DNA from: an uncultured Nitrospira sp.
Lineage (GTDB): Bacteria; Nitrospirota; Nitrospiria; Nitrospirales; Nitrospiraceae
DNA: 64,000 nucleotides
NCBI GenBank assembly: GCA_902500995.1
Contig: CABVSR010000002.1
Coordinates: 1 to 64,000 of the forward strand
Direction of reading: 5' to 3'
Below the pieces are notes generated by a model. That model did not search any database, was not told the DNA's origin, and saw only the letters and a list, made by a program, of their open reading frames with translations. Of the stretch, positions 43,144 through 51,028 are shown one piece after another; the stretch's first letter is position 1, and each line of letters starts with the position of its first letter. Position numbers and translations under genes: made by a program.

Positions 43144-43572
43144 ATGCGAAGGACGATGATGCTGGCGGCCGGTCTCATGCTGATGGTGACGGGATGCTCG
43201 AACTTGCCCGCGGTGACCCGGACGGGAGACGTGAAGGACATTTTTATCAGGACTAATTTGGAGCCGGTCGAGCAGACCGCCGCGGCAGGAGACGAAGTGC
43301 GTTGGATCAATAAGAGAAACGGTCCGGTCCGTATCGTCTTCCTTCAACCTGTGGATGAAGCCATGAGTTGCAATAACGGATTCAGCCGCGGCTTCATGAG
43401 TCTCTTCCGCCGGGCCGGCACCGCTTCGCTCGATCCCAACGAAACGGCCAGCGTGTGCATGAAAGAGCCCGGCTTCTACCGTTATACCGTACGCATGGAA
43501 TCGGCCACTCCGAGCGGTGAGATCAACTCCTCGGGTGTGCTGCGGATCGGAAACGTGGGCGCGCGGCAATAG
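43144..43572 (+). CDS. Cupredoxin-like lipoprotein (first copy)
   Basis: A 142-residue exported protein, lipobox MVTGC. The mature domain resembles a plastocyanin-like beta sandwich (AAAGDEVRWINKRNGPVRIV, PNETASVCMKEPGFYRYTVR), but it contains no His, so a type-1 copper site is not possible. Two Cys are shared with the paralogue at 48302 (SCNNGFS and VCM), perhaps a disulfide. GGGGAGGTGACT before ATG 43144 fixes the start. Two Slp genes and the HAD-ATPase follow on the same strand. Confidence 0.72.
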   Translation: MRRTMMLAAGLMLMVTGCSNLPAVTRTGDVKDIFIRTNLEPVEQTAAAGDEVRWINKRNGPVRIVFLQPVDEAMSCNNGFSRGFMSLFRRAGTASLDPNETASVCMKEPGFYRYTVRMESATPSGEINSSGVLRIGNVGARQ

Positions 43573-43623
43573 GCGCGCCCTCACAATCGGTACAGCACAT
43601 ATTTCTCGCACGAGAGGTGCAGC

Positions 43624-44199
43624 ATGAAACCGTGGAAACCATTGCTGATCGCCGGCGTAATCCTTCCTCTGTTCGCGGTCGCTGGCTGTAACCAGTACCG
43701 TGTCATTCCGGCGCAATATGAAAGTCAGGTGAACAAGGATTTGACCTTGGCGGACGCGAAGAAGCATACGACCAATGCGCAAGGACAAATGGTGGTGTGG
43801 GGTGGAGAAATTCTGAAATCGACGCGCCATCCAAAGGAAACCCGGATCGAAGTGTTGCAACTTCCGCTGAATGACGATTTGATTCCGGCCGGGGAACGTG
43901 TCGAATCCTCCGGCCGGTTCGTGGCGGTCGACAACCAGGGTGAAATTATCGACCCAGCCGTAGTGCCCGAAGGAACACGCGTCACGATCGTCGGCCAACT
44001 TCGACCGTCCGGCGCCGTTTCCAGTGATCCGCTTGTCCAGGACGCTCCGGTCATTGCCATCAGAGACATGACCGTGTGGAACAAGGAGATGACCCGTGCC
44101 TGGCCCTATTATCCGTATCATGGTCCTTACTACGGCGGGTACTACTACGGCTATCGACCCTATGTGTTCTGGGACGGGGCCCGCGTGCCGGGTAGTTGA
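43624..44199 (+). CDS. Slp-family outer-membrane lipoprotein (second of three)
   Basis: A 191-residue protein with lipobox VAGC. Slp blocks: YRVIPAQYESQVNKDLTLAD, GQMVVWGGEILKSTRHPKET, RIEVLQLPLNDDLIPAGE, SSGRFVAVDNQGEIIDPAVV and TRVTIVGQLRP. The tail is Tyr/Pro/Gly-rich (YYPYHGPYYGGYYYGYRPYV). GAGAGGTGCAGC precedes the ATG. It shares a transcription unit with a cupredoxin-like lipoprotein and the third Slp protein. Confidence 0.87.
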   Translation: MKPWKPLLIAGVILPLFAVAGCNQYRVIPAQYESQVNKDLTLADAKKHTTNAQGQMVVWGGEILKSTRHPKETRIEVLQLPLNDDLIPAGERVESSGRFVAVDNQGEIIDPAVVPEGTRVTIVGQLRPSGAVSSDPLVQDAPVIAIRDMTVWNKEMTRAWPYYPYHGPYYGGYYYGYRPYVFWDGARVPGS

Positions 44200-44261
44200 G
44201 AGGCAACAGCCGGAGCAAGAGGGAGCGGCAAAAGTGACCACACAGAGGTGAGGACCGGACG

Positions 44262-44816
44262 ATGAGACAGAGGCTGCGTGCGTTCGCCATGGGAGCAACT
44301 TTATTGACGGCCACCGCCTGCGGGACATATGAGGTGATCCCTTCTCATCTGGAAGACAAGGTCCGCATGGACCTCTCATTCGACCAAGTCGCGCAGAACC
44401 CCGGCGCCCACGAAGGCGACCTGGTCATGTGGGGAGGGAAAGTCCTGGCGGTCAACCGGATCGAGGGCAAGACGAGAATCGAGATGCTGCATCTTCCCTT
44501 GGACGGCGTGCACTGCCCGATCGACGCGCCGACCGCCTCCCGGGGCCGATACATAGCCGTGGACACAGGGCACGAAATCGAATCCCCGGCGTCCTTGCCC
44601 AAGGACACGCTGGTGACCGTTATCGGGGAGGTGCGTGGTGTGATCAACGCCCCTCTCGACCAGGGGCAATACGCTTATCCGCGCATCGCCATCAGGGACA
44701 TGACGGCTTGGGAGAGACAGACCGGCATTCGGCATTCTCCGCCGGGAGCGCAAATGCACGGGTACCGGCCCTTTGTCTTTTGGGATAGCCGGCGAGTCGT
44801 CGGCCGGGACAAATGA
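44262..44816 (+). CDS. Slp-family outer-membrane lipoprotein (third of three)
   Basis: A 184-residue paralogue of the preceding gene. The signal ends in TATAC, a less standard lipobox, with Cys as the first mature residue. Slp blocks: YEVIPSHLEDKVRMDLSFDQ, GDLVMWGGKVLAVNRIEGKT, RIEMLHLPLDG and LVTVIGEVRGV. It ends with MHGYRPFVFWDSRRVVG, matching the end of the second copy (YRPYVFWDGARVPG). It is followed 16 bases later by the HAD-ATPase gene. Confidence 0.85.
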   Translation: MRQRLRAFAMGATLLTATACGTYEVIPSHLEDKVRMDLSFDQVAQNPGAHEGDLVMWGGKVLAVNRIEGKTRIEMLHLPLDGVHCPIDAPTASRGRYIAVDTGHEIESPASLPKDTLVTVIGEVRGVINAPLDQGQYAYPRIAIRDMTAWERQTGIRHSPPGAQMHGYRPFVFWDSRRVVGRDK

Positions 44817-44832
44817 CCGGGCAGGTGGGAAC

Positions 44833-46572
44833 ATGATGCGCTACTTGGCGTTGGCCGCGGATTATGACGGCACATTGGCGTCGGATGGAGCCGTCTATCC
44901 GGAGACCGTCGCCGCGTTGGAGCGGCTGGTGGCGTCCGGACGGAAGCTCATCCTGGTCACAGGCCGGATTCTCCCGGAGTTGTTGGAGATTTTCCCGCAC
45001 ATTTCGCTGTGCGAATTGGTCGTCGCGGAAAACGGGGGACTCCTCTACCGGCCGGCGACCAAAGAGATCACCCTGCTGGCCGCCGCACCGCGGCCGGCGT
45101 TTCTGGAAGAGGTGCAACGCCGGGGGGTACAGCATCTCAGTCTCGGGCACATCATCGTCGCCACGCGAGTGCCCTACGAAACCGTCATCCTCGACATCAT
45201 TCGCGATCTGGGCCTTGAGCTCCGCATTATTTTCAACAAGGGCGCCGTCATGGTGCTCCCGCACGGCATCAACAAGGCCACGGGGCTGACCGCCGCGCTG
45301 GCCCGTCTGGAACTCTCCCCTCACAACTGCGTCGCGGTCGGAGACGGAGAAAACGACCATGCCATGCTGGCCCTATCAGAATTTGCCGTGGCGGTCAGCA
45401 ATGCCGTCCCGATGTTGAAAGAAACCGCGGATCGCACGACCATCGCCGATCACGGGCGCGGTGTCATCGAACTCATCGACGATCTCCTCGCGGACGACCT
45501 GGCGGCGGCGGAACAGAAGATTTCGAGACACGGACTGCTGCTGGGCCGGCGATCCAACGGCGAGGAGGTCACGCTCCCCTTCGGGCGGCGGAATCTGCTG
45601 GTGGCCGGCACGTCCGGAAGCGGTAAGTCCACGCTTGCCACCGGGCTGCTTGAGCGGCTGGGCGAACAGGGGTATCAACTCTGCGTCATCGACCCGGAGG
45701 GAGACTACGACAATGTGCCGCAGGCCGTGATCCTCGGCACCGCGCAGAACGGTCCCAGCCTGAACGAAATCCTGACGGCCCTGGCTAACCCGCAAACCCA
45801 CGTCGTGGTCAATCTGGTCGGTCTGCCGCTACACGATCGTCCGGCGTTTTTTCTGGGACTGCTCCACAAGATCCTCGAACTCCGCGCCGCCGGCGGGCGG
45901 CCTCACTGGATTCTGATCGATGAAACGCATCATTTGCTGCCGCGAGACGGCAACCCCACGGCACCCGGTCTGGCGCAAGATTCATCCGGTCTGATCTACG
46001 TCACCGTGCATCCCGATCAAATCGACCCGCCGATTTTGAAGACCGTGGATCTGGTCTTTGCGCTCGGCCAGTCGCCGGGAGAAACCATCGCAAACTTTTG
46101 CCGCGCGGTCGGCCGGGACATTCCTCCCCTGCCGTCCGCCGATCTTGAACGCGGCCAGACCCTTATGTGGGAGACCAATTCGGGGAGTGGTCCCGAGGTG
46201 CTGGAGATCGCCGCCAGCACGAGCGAACGCCGACGGCACAAACGGAAGTATGCGGAAGGCGAGCTGCCTCCCGATCGCAGTTTCTACTTTAAAGGCCCGG
46301 CAGGGCAATTAAACCTGCGGGCTCAAAACCTGCTCCTCTTCATGCAACTCGGAGAAGGGGTCGATGAAAAAACCTGGCAGCACCACCTGGAAGCCCATGA
46401 TTACTCCGCTTGGATCAGCGAGATGATCAAGGACGAATCGCTGGCGCAGATCGTCAGGGAGATCGAGTCTCGGCCGGGGCTCCCCGCCGCTGAGAGCCGG
46501 AGACTCATCCGCTCCGCCATTGAAGAACAGTACACGGTGCCCGCCGGGGGCATCGAACCCTCTTCCACCTAG
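44833..46572 (+). CDS. HAD-IIB phosphatase fused to a HerA/VirB4-like P-loop ATPase
   Basis: A 579-residue two-domain protein. Residues 1-225 form a Cof/sucrose-phosphatase-type HAD hydrolase: nucleophile Asp10 and Asp12 in ADYDGT, Thr43 in LVTGR, Lys148, and GDGEND at 170-175. Residues about 230-540 form an ATPase with Walker A GTSGSGKST (259-267), the HerA/VirB4-type DPEGDY (287-292) and Walker B ILIDE (360-364). No membrane segment is seen. ATG 44833 (with 44836 in frame) follows GGTGGGA; the frame continues to 44773 inside the Slp gene. Substrates of both domains are unknown. The stop codon lies at the end of an inserted repeat element. Confidence 0.82.
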   Translation: MMRYLALAADYDGTLASDGAVYPETVAALERLVASGRKLILVTGRILPELLEIFPHISLCELVVAENGGLLYRPATKEITLLAAAPRPAFLEEVQRRGVQHLSLGHIIVATRVPYETVILDIIRDLGLELRIIFNKGAVMVLPHGINKATGLTAALARLELSPHNCVAVGDGENDHAMLALSEFAVAVSNAVPMLKETADRTTIADHGRGVIELIDDLLADDLAAAEQKISRHGLLLGRRSNGEEVTLPFGRRNLLVAGTSGSGKSTLATGLLERLGEQGYQLCVIDPEGDYDNVPQAVILGTAQNGPSLNEILTALANPQTHVVVNLVGLPLHDRPAFFLGLLHKILELRAAGGRPHWILIDETHHLLPRDGNPTAPGLAQDSSGLIYVTVHPDQIDPPILKTVDLVFALGQSPGETIANFCRAVGRDIPPLPSADLERGQTLMWETNSGSGPEVLEIAASTSERRRHKRKYAEGELPPDRSFYFKGPAGQLNLRAQNLLLFMQLGEGVDEKTWQHHLEAHDYSAWISEMIKDESLAQIVREIESRPGLPAAESRRLIRSAIEEQYTVPAGGIEPSST

Positions 46573-46748
46573 CCCGGACTATTCATGAACACCTGCTGCG
46601 TCGTCCGATCCTCTCGCCCGGCGGGGCTTTTCTCGTTCGGCCTCCTCAACGGACTGAAAGTACGCCTGCGTCGGCCTCACCTGCGAGAAGCCCCGGCGGG
46701 CTTCGGTCTCGAACGCCTCGCGGAGGCATTCATAAATAATCCGGGCTA
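46570..46748. mobile_element. MITE-like element with 20-bp terminal inverted repeats
   Basis: The left end TAGCCCGGACTATTCATGAA (46570-46589) matches the reverse complement of the right end (46729-46748) at 18 of 20 positions. The 179-base interior has inner hairpin arms (GCGGGGCTTTTCTCG near 46621 and CGAGAAGCCCCGGCGGG near 46684) and no gene. The element's TAG is the stop codon of the HAD-ATPase gene. Confidence 0.75.
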
Positions 46749-46781
46749 GAGACTACGTACCTGCCGGCTGAAGAGGTCGCC

Positions 46782-46827
46782 TCAAGGGCTTCTCCTAGTG
46801 GCGCGAGCCGACATTCCACTGCATCGT
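46782..46827 (+). promoter_or_regulatory. Possible island palindrome promoter (26-residue peptide)
   Basis: TCAAGG (46782-46787), six bases, CCTAGT (46794-46799), 22 bases, CATCGT (46822-46827). The weakest of the set; the -10 match is poor. Confidence 0.35.
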
Positions 46828-46955
46828 GAAATCAGCAGCGCACATTTCCTTCCGTCCGGGAATGTCCGCTCTGTCGGAAGGCGGGAGGCGTCGAATCTGT
46901 TCGGCGCTTCTGCCTTCCGATTAACTCCACATCGATCACACGAAGGAGAGTCACC

Positions 46956-47036
46956 ATGCCGATCATACTTTGGTTGTTGGGCGTGCCGATGAGTCTGGTT
47001 TTGCTGCTGTGGCTGTTCGGGGTCGTGCACTTCTAG
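46956..47036 (+). CDS. 26-residue hydrophobic peptide
   Basis: An open frame reading MPIILWLLGVPMSLVLLLWL then FGVVHF and TAG. It is almost entirely hydrophobic, enough for one membrane helix. GAAGGAGAG six to eight bases before the ATG is a strong ribosome binding site, which is why I call it. The stop codon is the first triplet of the interspersed element at 47034. Comparable tiny membrane peptides occur in stress clusters, but I cannot assign a family. Confidence 0.6.
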   Translation: MPIILWLLGVPMSLVLLLWLFGVVHF

Positions 47037-47270
47037 CAGGATGTCGGAAAAAGTCCGCCAGCGGCGTTTTCGACACCCGTGAAGCGTGAATCGTGAAGCG
47101 TGTCTCGTCAGAAGCCGCAACCCGACTGTCACGAGAGACGAACGACGTTTCACGAACAACGGGTATGAGGACGGCCTTTTTACGCATCCTGCCAGCTATT
47201 CTTACGCGAGACGGCCCCTGTGTGACACGCGACGTATGACGCAATTACCGAGTTTTTCCGCAGCCTGCTG
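47034..47270. repeat. CAGGATG...GGAAAAA interspersed element, copy 2
   Basis: Left end TAGCAGGATGTCGGAAAAAG at 47034, a middle unit GGACGGCCTTTTTACGCATC near 47173, and a right end TTTTTCCGCAGCCTG at 47253-47267. The same three-part structure as 29110-29310. It also carries a partial copy of the GTGAAGCGTGAA / GAGAGACGAACGACG array (about 47085-47165) inside. Confidence 0.7.
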
Positions 47271-47272
47271 AG

Positions 47273-48148
47273 TCAGGAGCGCGCCAGTGCGTGCAGATCG
47301 TCGATCACTTTTTGGATCGACCGCAGGGCATAACGTCGCTGAACCGGGGTCAGCATGCGATCCAGCTCGAGAACCAGGCGAGTGAGAGCGGCGCGCATGT
47401 CTGCCGTCATACTGAGATAGGCGGCAGGCGTCGACTGATCGGGGTGCACGAAGATCTTCCTGAGCGTGCCTACCATCTGATCCGGCGGCAGGGGGCTGCG
47501 GAGCAGCGCGAGAAGTTCTTCGTGGCGCTGGCGTCGATAACCCCACCAGACCGGCTGACTGTCCGGAAGGGCGAGAATCAACTCGCGCAGCCGGCTCGAT
47601 TGTTCCCTGCTGAGAGAGCCCAGCCAATCTTCCGCGAGCGATAGTCCTTTTTTTGTGCGTTCCTCGAGGCGCAAGGCTGCCGGCCCCTGGATCTGGCGCT
47701 CCGCCTGCGCTTCTTCGGTGCGGAACACCCGCTCAAGATAGCGAATCTGCTTATCCTTCAAGAGGGCGATCAACTGGCTCCCTTCCGGGATCGCCCGCTC
47801 GAACAGATCCGCGCGAAAGTGGTCGTAGGAGGCAAACGTCCATTCCACATCGGCCGGCGTCAAACCCCGGCCGACACGAGACTGAACATCTATCAAAAAC
47901 TGTTCGTACTGCGGGAGCGCTTCGAGCCGATGCCGTAACAGCAAGGGCTGCAGCCTGGCATTCACGATCCCGCGCTGGTTCGACGTGAGATCGAGATAGT
48001 GATCCAACTGCCTGCTGATAAGCCAGTCGGCATGGCGATATCCAAATGAGAGCGCGCAGCCGCTGACTATCATGGCGAGCGCGACCATCAAGCCTGTGAG
48101 CCGGCGTGGAACCGGCTCGCGCGTCTTCATCCTCTGCCATCCATTCAT
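47273..48148 (-). CDS. DUF6279-family lipoprotein
   Basis: A 291-residue exported lipoprotein with lipobox IVSGC. The body is helical: YRHADWLISRQLDHYLDLTS, NQRGIVNARLQPLLLRHRLE and ALPQYEQFLIDVQ match the DUF6279 pattern as I remember it. GGTGACCGGGG precedes ATG 48148; in-frame ATG codons at 48130 and 48088 are alternatives. It is transcribed toward the interspersed element and away from the cupredoxin-like gene. The function is unknown. Confidence 0.75.
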   Translation of the reverse strand: MNGWQRMKTREPVPRRLTGLMVALAMIVSGCALSFGYRHADWLISRQLDHYLDLTSNQRGIVNARLQPLLLRHRLEALPQYEQFLIDVQSRVGRGLTPADVEWTFASYDHFRADLFERAIPEGSQLIALLKDKQIRYLERVFRTEEAQAERQIQGPAALRLEERTKKGLSLAEDWLGSLSREQSSRLRELILALPDSQPVWWGYRRQRHEELLALLRSPLPPDQMVGTLRKIFVHPDQSTPAAYLSMTADMRAALTRLVLELDRMLTPVQRRYALRSIQKVIDDLHALARS

Positions 48149-48199
48149 CCCCGGTCACCTTCCTGTCTTTATCAATAACTAGCCGCGGGCTGCGCGCAT

Positions 48200-48245
48200 A
48201 CTGGGGCTTTCCCGAGTACGGAGATCGGGCTGCGCTCAGTACTGT
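48200..48245 (+). promoter_or_regulatory. Island palindrome promoter (second cupredoxin-like gene)
   Basis: ACTGGG (48200-48205), six bases, CCGAGT (48212-48217), 22 bases, TACTGT (48240-48245). ATG 48302 lies about 50 bases after the predicted start. The half-sites deviate at one position each. Confidence 0.5.
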
Positions 48246-48301
48246 TGCCATGACAGGCCCTGCACGACGACACCGTTTCATCATATCAAAGGAGGACTCC
48301 G

Positions 48302-48739
48302 ATGAAGACCTTGATGCACTCACTGTTGGCCCTCGCGATGCTTTCGCTGGCAGCCTGCTCGAGTTCACCGACCGCGACGAAGACACGATCCGAAATGGAG
48401 GCGGGGACAAAGACGGGCATGGTGAAGAACATCGTCATCAACGAGCGAATCACTCCCGATGCCCTGACGGTGAGGGCGGGAGACGAAGTCCGCTGGATCA
48501 ATCAACGGCAGGATTCCATCACCGTCACGATCGACGGCCCGCTGGAACACAATGTGTCCTGCCGGAACGGTTTCTCCAAGGCCATGGGAATGGGCGTGGA
48601 TAATTCGACCACGCTGGCGAGCAATGAAACCGCCGGCCTCTGCTTCAGCCGCGTCGGCACTGTGAAGTATTCGGTGAGGCCGTCGGGCGATGTGAGGACC
48701 ACCATGGCGGATACCCATGGCTCCATCACTGTGCAGTAG
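48302..48739 (+). CDS. Cupredoxin-like lipoprotein (second copy)
   Basis: A 145-residue lipoprotein, lipobox LAAC. It is a paralogue of the gene at 43144: VRAGDEVRWINQRQDSITVT, SCRNGFSKAMG, NETAGLCFSRVGTVKYSVRP align with the first copy including both Cys. It has a His (LEHNVSC) but not the two-His/Cys/Met set of type-1 copper proteins. AAAGGAGGAC is a strong ribosome binding site. It stands alone between the DUF6279 gene and a long hairpin shared with the convergent catalase gene. Confidence 0.72.
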   Translation: MKTLMHSLLALAMLSLAACSSSPTATKTRSEMEAGTKTGMVKNIVINERITPDALTVRAGDEVRWINQRQDSITVTIDGPLEHNVSCRNGFSKAMGMGVDNSTTLASNETAGLCFSRVGTVKYSVRPSGDVRTTMADTHGSITVQ

Positions 48740-48760
48740 TTTGAGAGGTTGACCTGTGAC

Positions 48761-48803
48761 GTGGGGTGCGATCTCCGATGAAGACCCGGAGATCGCACCC
48801 CAC
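48761..48803. terminator. 17-bp perfect hairpin between convergent genes
   Basis: GTGGGGTGCGATCTCCG (48761-48777) pairs perfectly with CGGAGATCGCACCCCAC (48787-48803) around a nine-base loop. It lies 21 bases after the cupredoxin-like stop and 19 from the catalase stop, a position fitting a bidirectional terminator. There is no T-run; TGTAAGAAG follows two bases later, as at 18436. Confidence 0.65.
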
Positions 48804-48822
48804 AGTGTAAGAAGAGGCCCGC

Positions 48823-50907
48823 CTAGGCCAGCGTCCGGACCGACGGTTCCCGCGCAAAAAACCGTTTCGCCGCCGCCTCCACAAACGCACTGCTGAGATC
48901 CGTCACTCCTTCGTCGGGCACCACTCCTGCTTTATCCAGCAAGGCTTGTGCTGCCTCGGAGTGGCCGATCGCCTTCAAATGGCCGAAGGCGTCCATCACG
49001 AACTGTACCGCCGCCCCCTCTTTGAGCAACATCTCCGTACCGGCAGCCGACAGGATCACAGCCACCGCATCGAACAATTGCGACGGTGACGCGGCCAGTT
49101 GGCCGTCGGCCTTTAGCTCTTTGCCGTTATCTAATTTCGTTCCGCGCAGCTTGGGCGCCACGAGGAAGACCGTGCCACCCGCCTTTTCGACCTGCTTAAT
49201 CATCCGCTCGATGGCGACCGCATTCGATCCTTGAGCAAAGAGCAGACCGACTTTGCGTCCCTTCAACGTGGCCAGCATGTTTTTCTGAATCGAGAGCGCG
49301 GGGCTCGGCTTCATGTCGATCGGTTCTTTGGCCGCGCGGAGCTTTTCCGGTAGCGCGATGCCGAGACCGCCGGCGACTCGTTTGGCCAGCCCTTCATCCA
49401 CGTTTCGCAGCCGGCCGACCATACGAGCCTGCACGTCGTCCAGGCTCACCTTGGCAAGTTCAAAGACAAAGGCCGACGCCAGATGGGCCTGTTCATTGTC
49501 CGTGAGAGATTTCCAGAACATGCGGGCCTGGCTGTAGTGGTCCGCAAACAGTTCGGGGCGAACGCGCAGTTTGTCGCCCTGTTCATCCCGGTCGCTTCGC
49601 CCGGGTGCGGTGGCGAATCCGGCAGGGGTTTCGCGCGGCCCGCCTTCCTCTCCCTGGGACGCAAGGCTATTGGGCTCATAATTGGCGCGGCCCGTCGGCA
49701 CCCGCATCTGCATCTGCCCGTCGCGCTGAAAGTTGGCCATGGGACACTTCGGCGCATTGATCGGGAGTTGATGGAAATTGGCGGTCCCCAAACGCGACTT
49801 TTGCGTATCGAGATAGGAAAACAACCGGCCTTGCAGCAACGGATCGTTCGAGAAATCGATGCCGGGCACGATGTTGGCCGGACAAAAGGCCACCTGTTCA
49901 TTTTCCGCAAAATGATTGTCCGGATTCCTGTCCAGCACCAATCGGCCGATGCGGCGCACCGGGACCTGCTCTTCCGGAATGAGCTTCGTGGCATCGAGGA
50001 CGTCATAGGGCTGTTTGTCCGCGAAGGCCTGGTCGAACGTCTGGATGCCGAGTTCCCATTCAGGAAAATTCCCGGCGTCGATGGCCTCCCGTAAATCGCG
50101 CCGGTGGTAATCGTTGTCGGCCGCCTGCAGCTTCAGCGTTTCTTCCCAGACGGTCGATTGCAGACCGAGTTTGGGTTTCCAGTGAAACTTGACGAAAGTC
50201 TCTTTCCCCTTCTCGTTGACCAGCTTAAACGTGTGGACGCCGAAGCCCTCCATCATGCGGAACGAGCGCGGGAGCGTGCGATCGGACATGGCCCACATGA
50301 GCATATGCGTGCTTTCCGGCATGAGCGACGCCCAGTCCCAGAAGGTATCGTGCGCGCTCGCCGCTTGTGGAAAGCCGCTGTCCGCCTCCATCTTTACGGC
50401 ATGGACGAGATCGGGGAATTTCATGGCGTCTTGAATGAAGAAGACGGGAATATTGTTGCCGACCAAGTCCCAGTTGCCGGTCTTCGTGTAGAACTTGACG
50501 GCAAACCCGCGCACATCGCGGGGCGTGTCCACTGATCCGGCGCCGCCGACCACCGTGGAAAAGCGCACGAAGACGGGCGTCCGTTCCCCCTTGCGTTGGA
50601 ACAGATCGGCCTTGGTCAACGAGGCGAGAGATTCGTAGACTTCAAAAAATCCATGCGCGGCCGACCCCCGGGCGTGCACAATACGCTCGGGAATGCGCTC
50701 GTGATCGAAGTGAAAGATCTTCTCGCGCAGCACGAAGTCTTCCAGCAGCGTCGGCCCTCGCGCACCGCTCTTGAGGCTGTTCTGATTGTCTGAGATCGGA
50801 ATGCCCTGGTCGGTCGTCAGCAAGGCGTCTTTGCTGCCGCCCCCGGCCTGCTGGTGTGTTTCTCCGCCCGCCCCTTGCAACGTTTTGCCCTTCTGCTTGT
50901 CAGCCAT
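48823..50907 (-). CDS. katE: Large-subunit catalase (HPII/KatE type)
   Basis: A 694-residue monofunctional haem catalase that disproportionates hydrogen peroxide. The catalytic His lies in [19 protein letters not shown], Asn in [18 protein letters not shown], and the haem-ligand Tyr in [16 protein letters not shown] flavodoxin/GATase-like C-terminal domain (about 540-690; [20 protein letters not shown]) marks the large-subunit clade. The start [20 protein letters not shown] is typical. GGGAGGA before ATG 50907 decides it against upstream codons to 51000. It follows the YihY gene on the same strand and is probably read from the palindrome promoter at 52189-52235. Confidence 0.94.
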   Translation of the reverse strand: MADKQKGKTLQGAGGETHQQAGGGSKDALLTTDQGIPISDNQNSLKSGARGPTLLEDFVLREKIFHFDHERIPERIVHARGSAAHGFFEVYESLASLTKADLFQRKGERTPVFVRFSTVVGGAGSVDTPRDVRGFAVKFYTKTGNWDLVGNNIPVFFIQDAMKFPDLVHAVKMEADSGFPQAASAHDTFWDWASLMPESTHMLMWAMSDRTLPRSFRMMEGFGVHTFKLVNEKGKETFVKFHWKPKLGLQSTVWEETLKLQAADNDYHRRDLREAIDAGNFPEWELGIQTFDQAFADKQPYDVLDATKLIPEEQVPVRRIGRLVLDRNPDNHFAENEQVAFCPANIVPGIDFSNDPLLQGRLFSYLDTQKSRLGTANFHQLPINAPKCPMANFQRDGQMQMRVPTGRANYEPNSLASQGEEGGPRETPAGFATAPGRSDRDEQGDKLRVRPELFADHYSQARMFWKSLTDNEQAHLASAFVFELAKVSLDDVQARMVGRLRNVDEGLAKRVAGGLGIALPEKLRAAKEPIDMKPSPALSIQKNMLATLKGRKVGLLFAQGSNAVAIERMIKQVEKAGGTVFLVAPKLRGTKLDNGKELKADGQLAASPSQLFDAVAVILSAAGTEMLLKEGAAVQFVMDAFGHLKAIGHSEAAQALLDKAGVVPDEGVTDLSSAFVEAAAKRFFAREPSVRTLA

Positions 50908-51028
50908 GTGGTCTGTTCCTCCCGTGATGAAAATTCCTGCGATGCTTCTCTTGACGATGGCGCCGGTGCGCCTGCGCGCGTCCTCGACGCCCTTGCGCAT
51001 GCCGAAGCGCTCGGGCAGGCACGACGCG

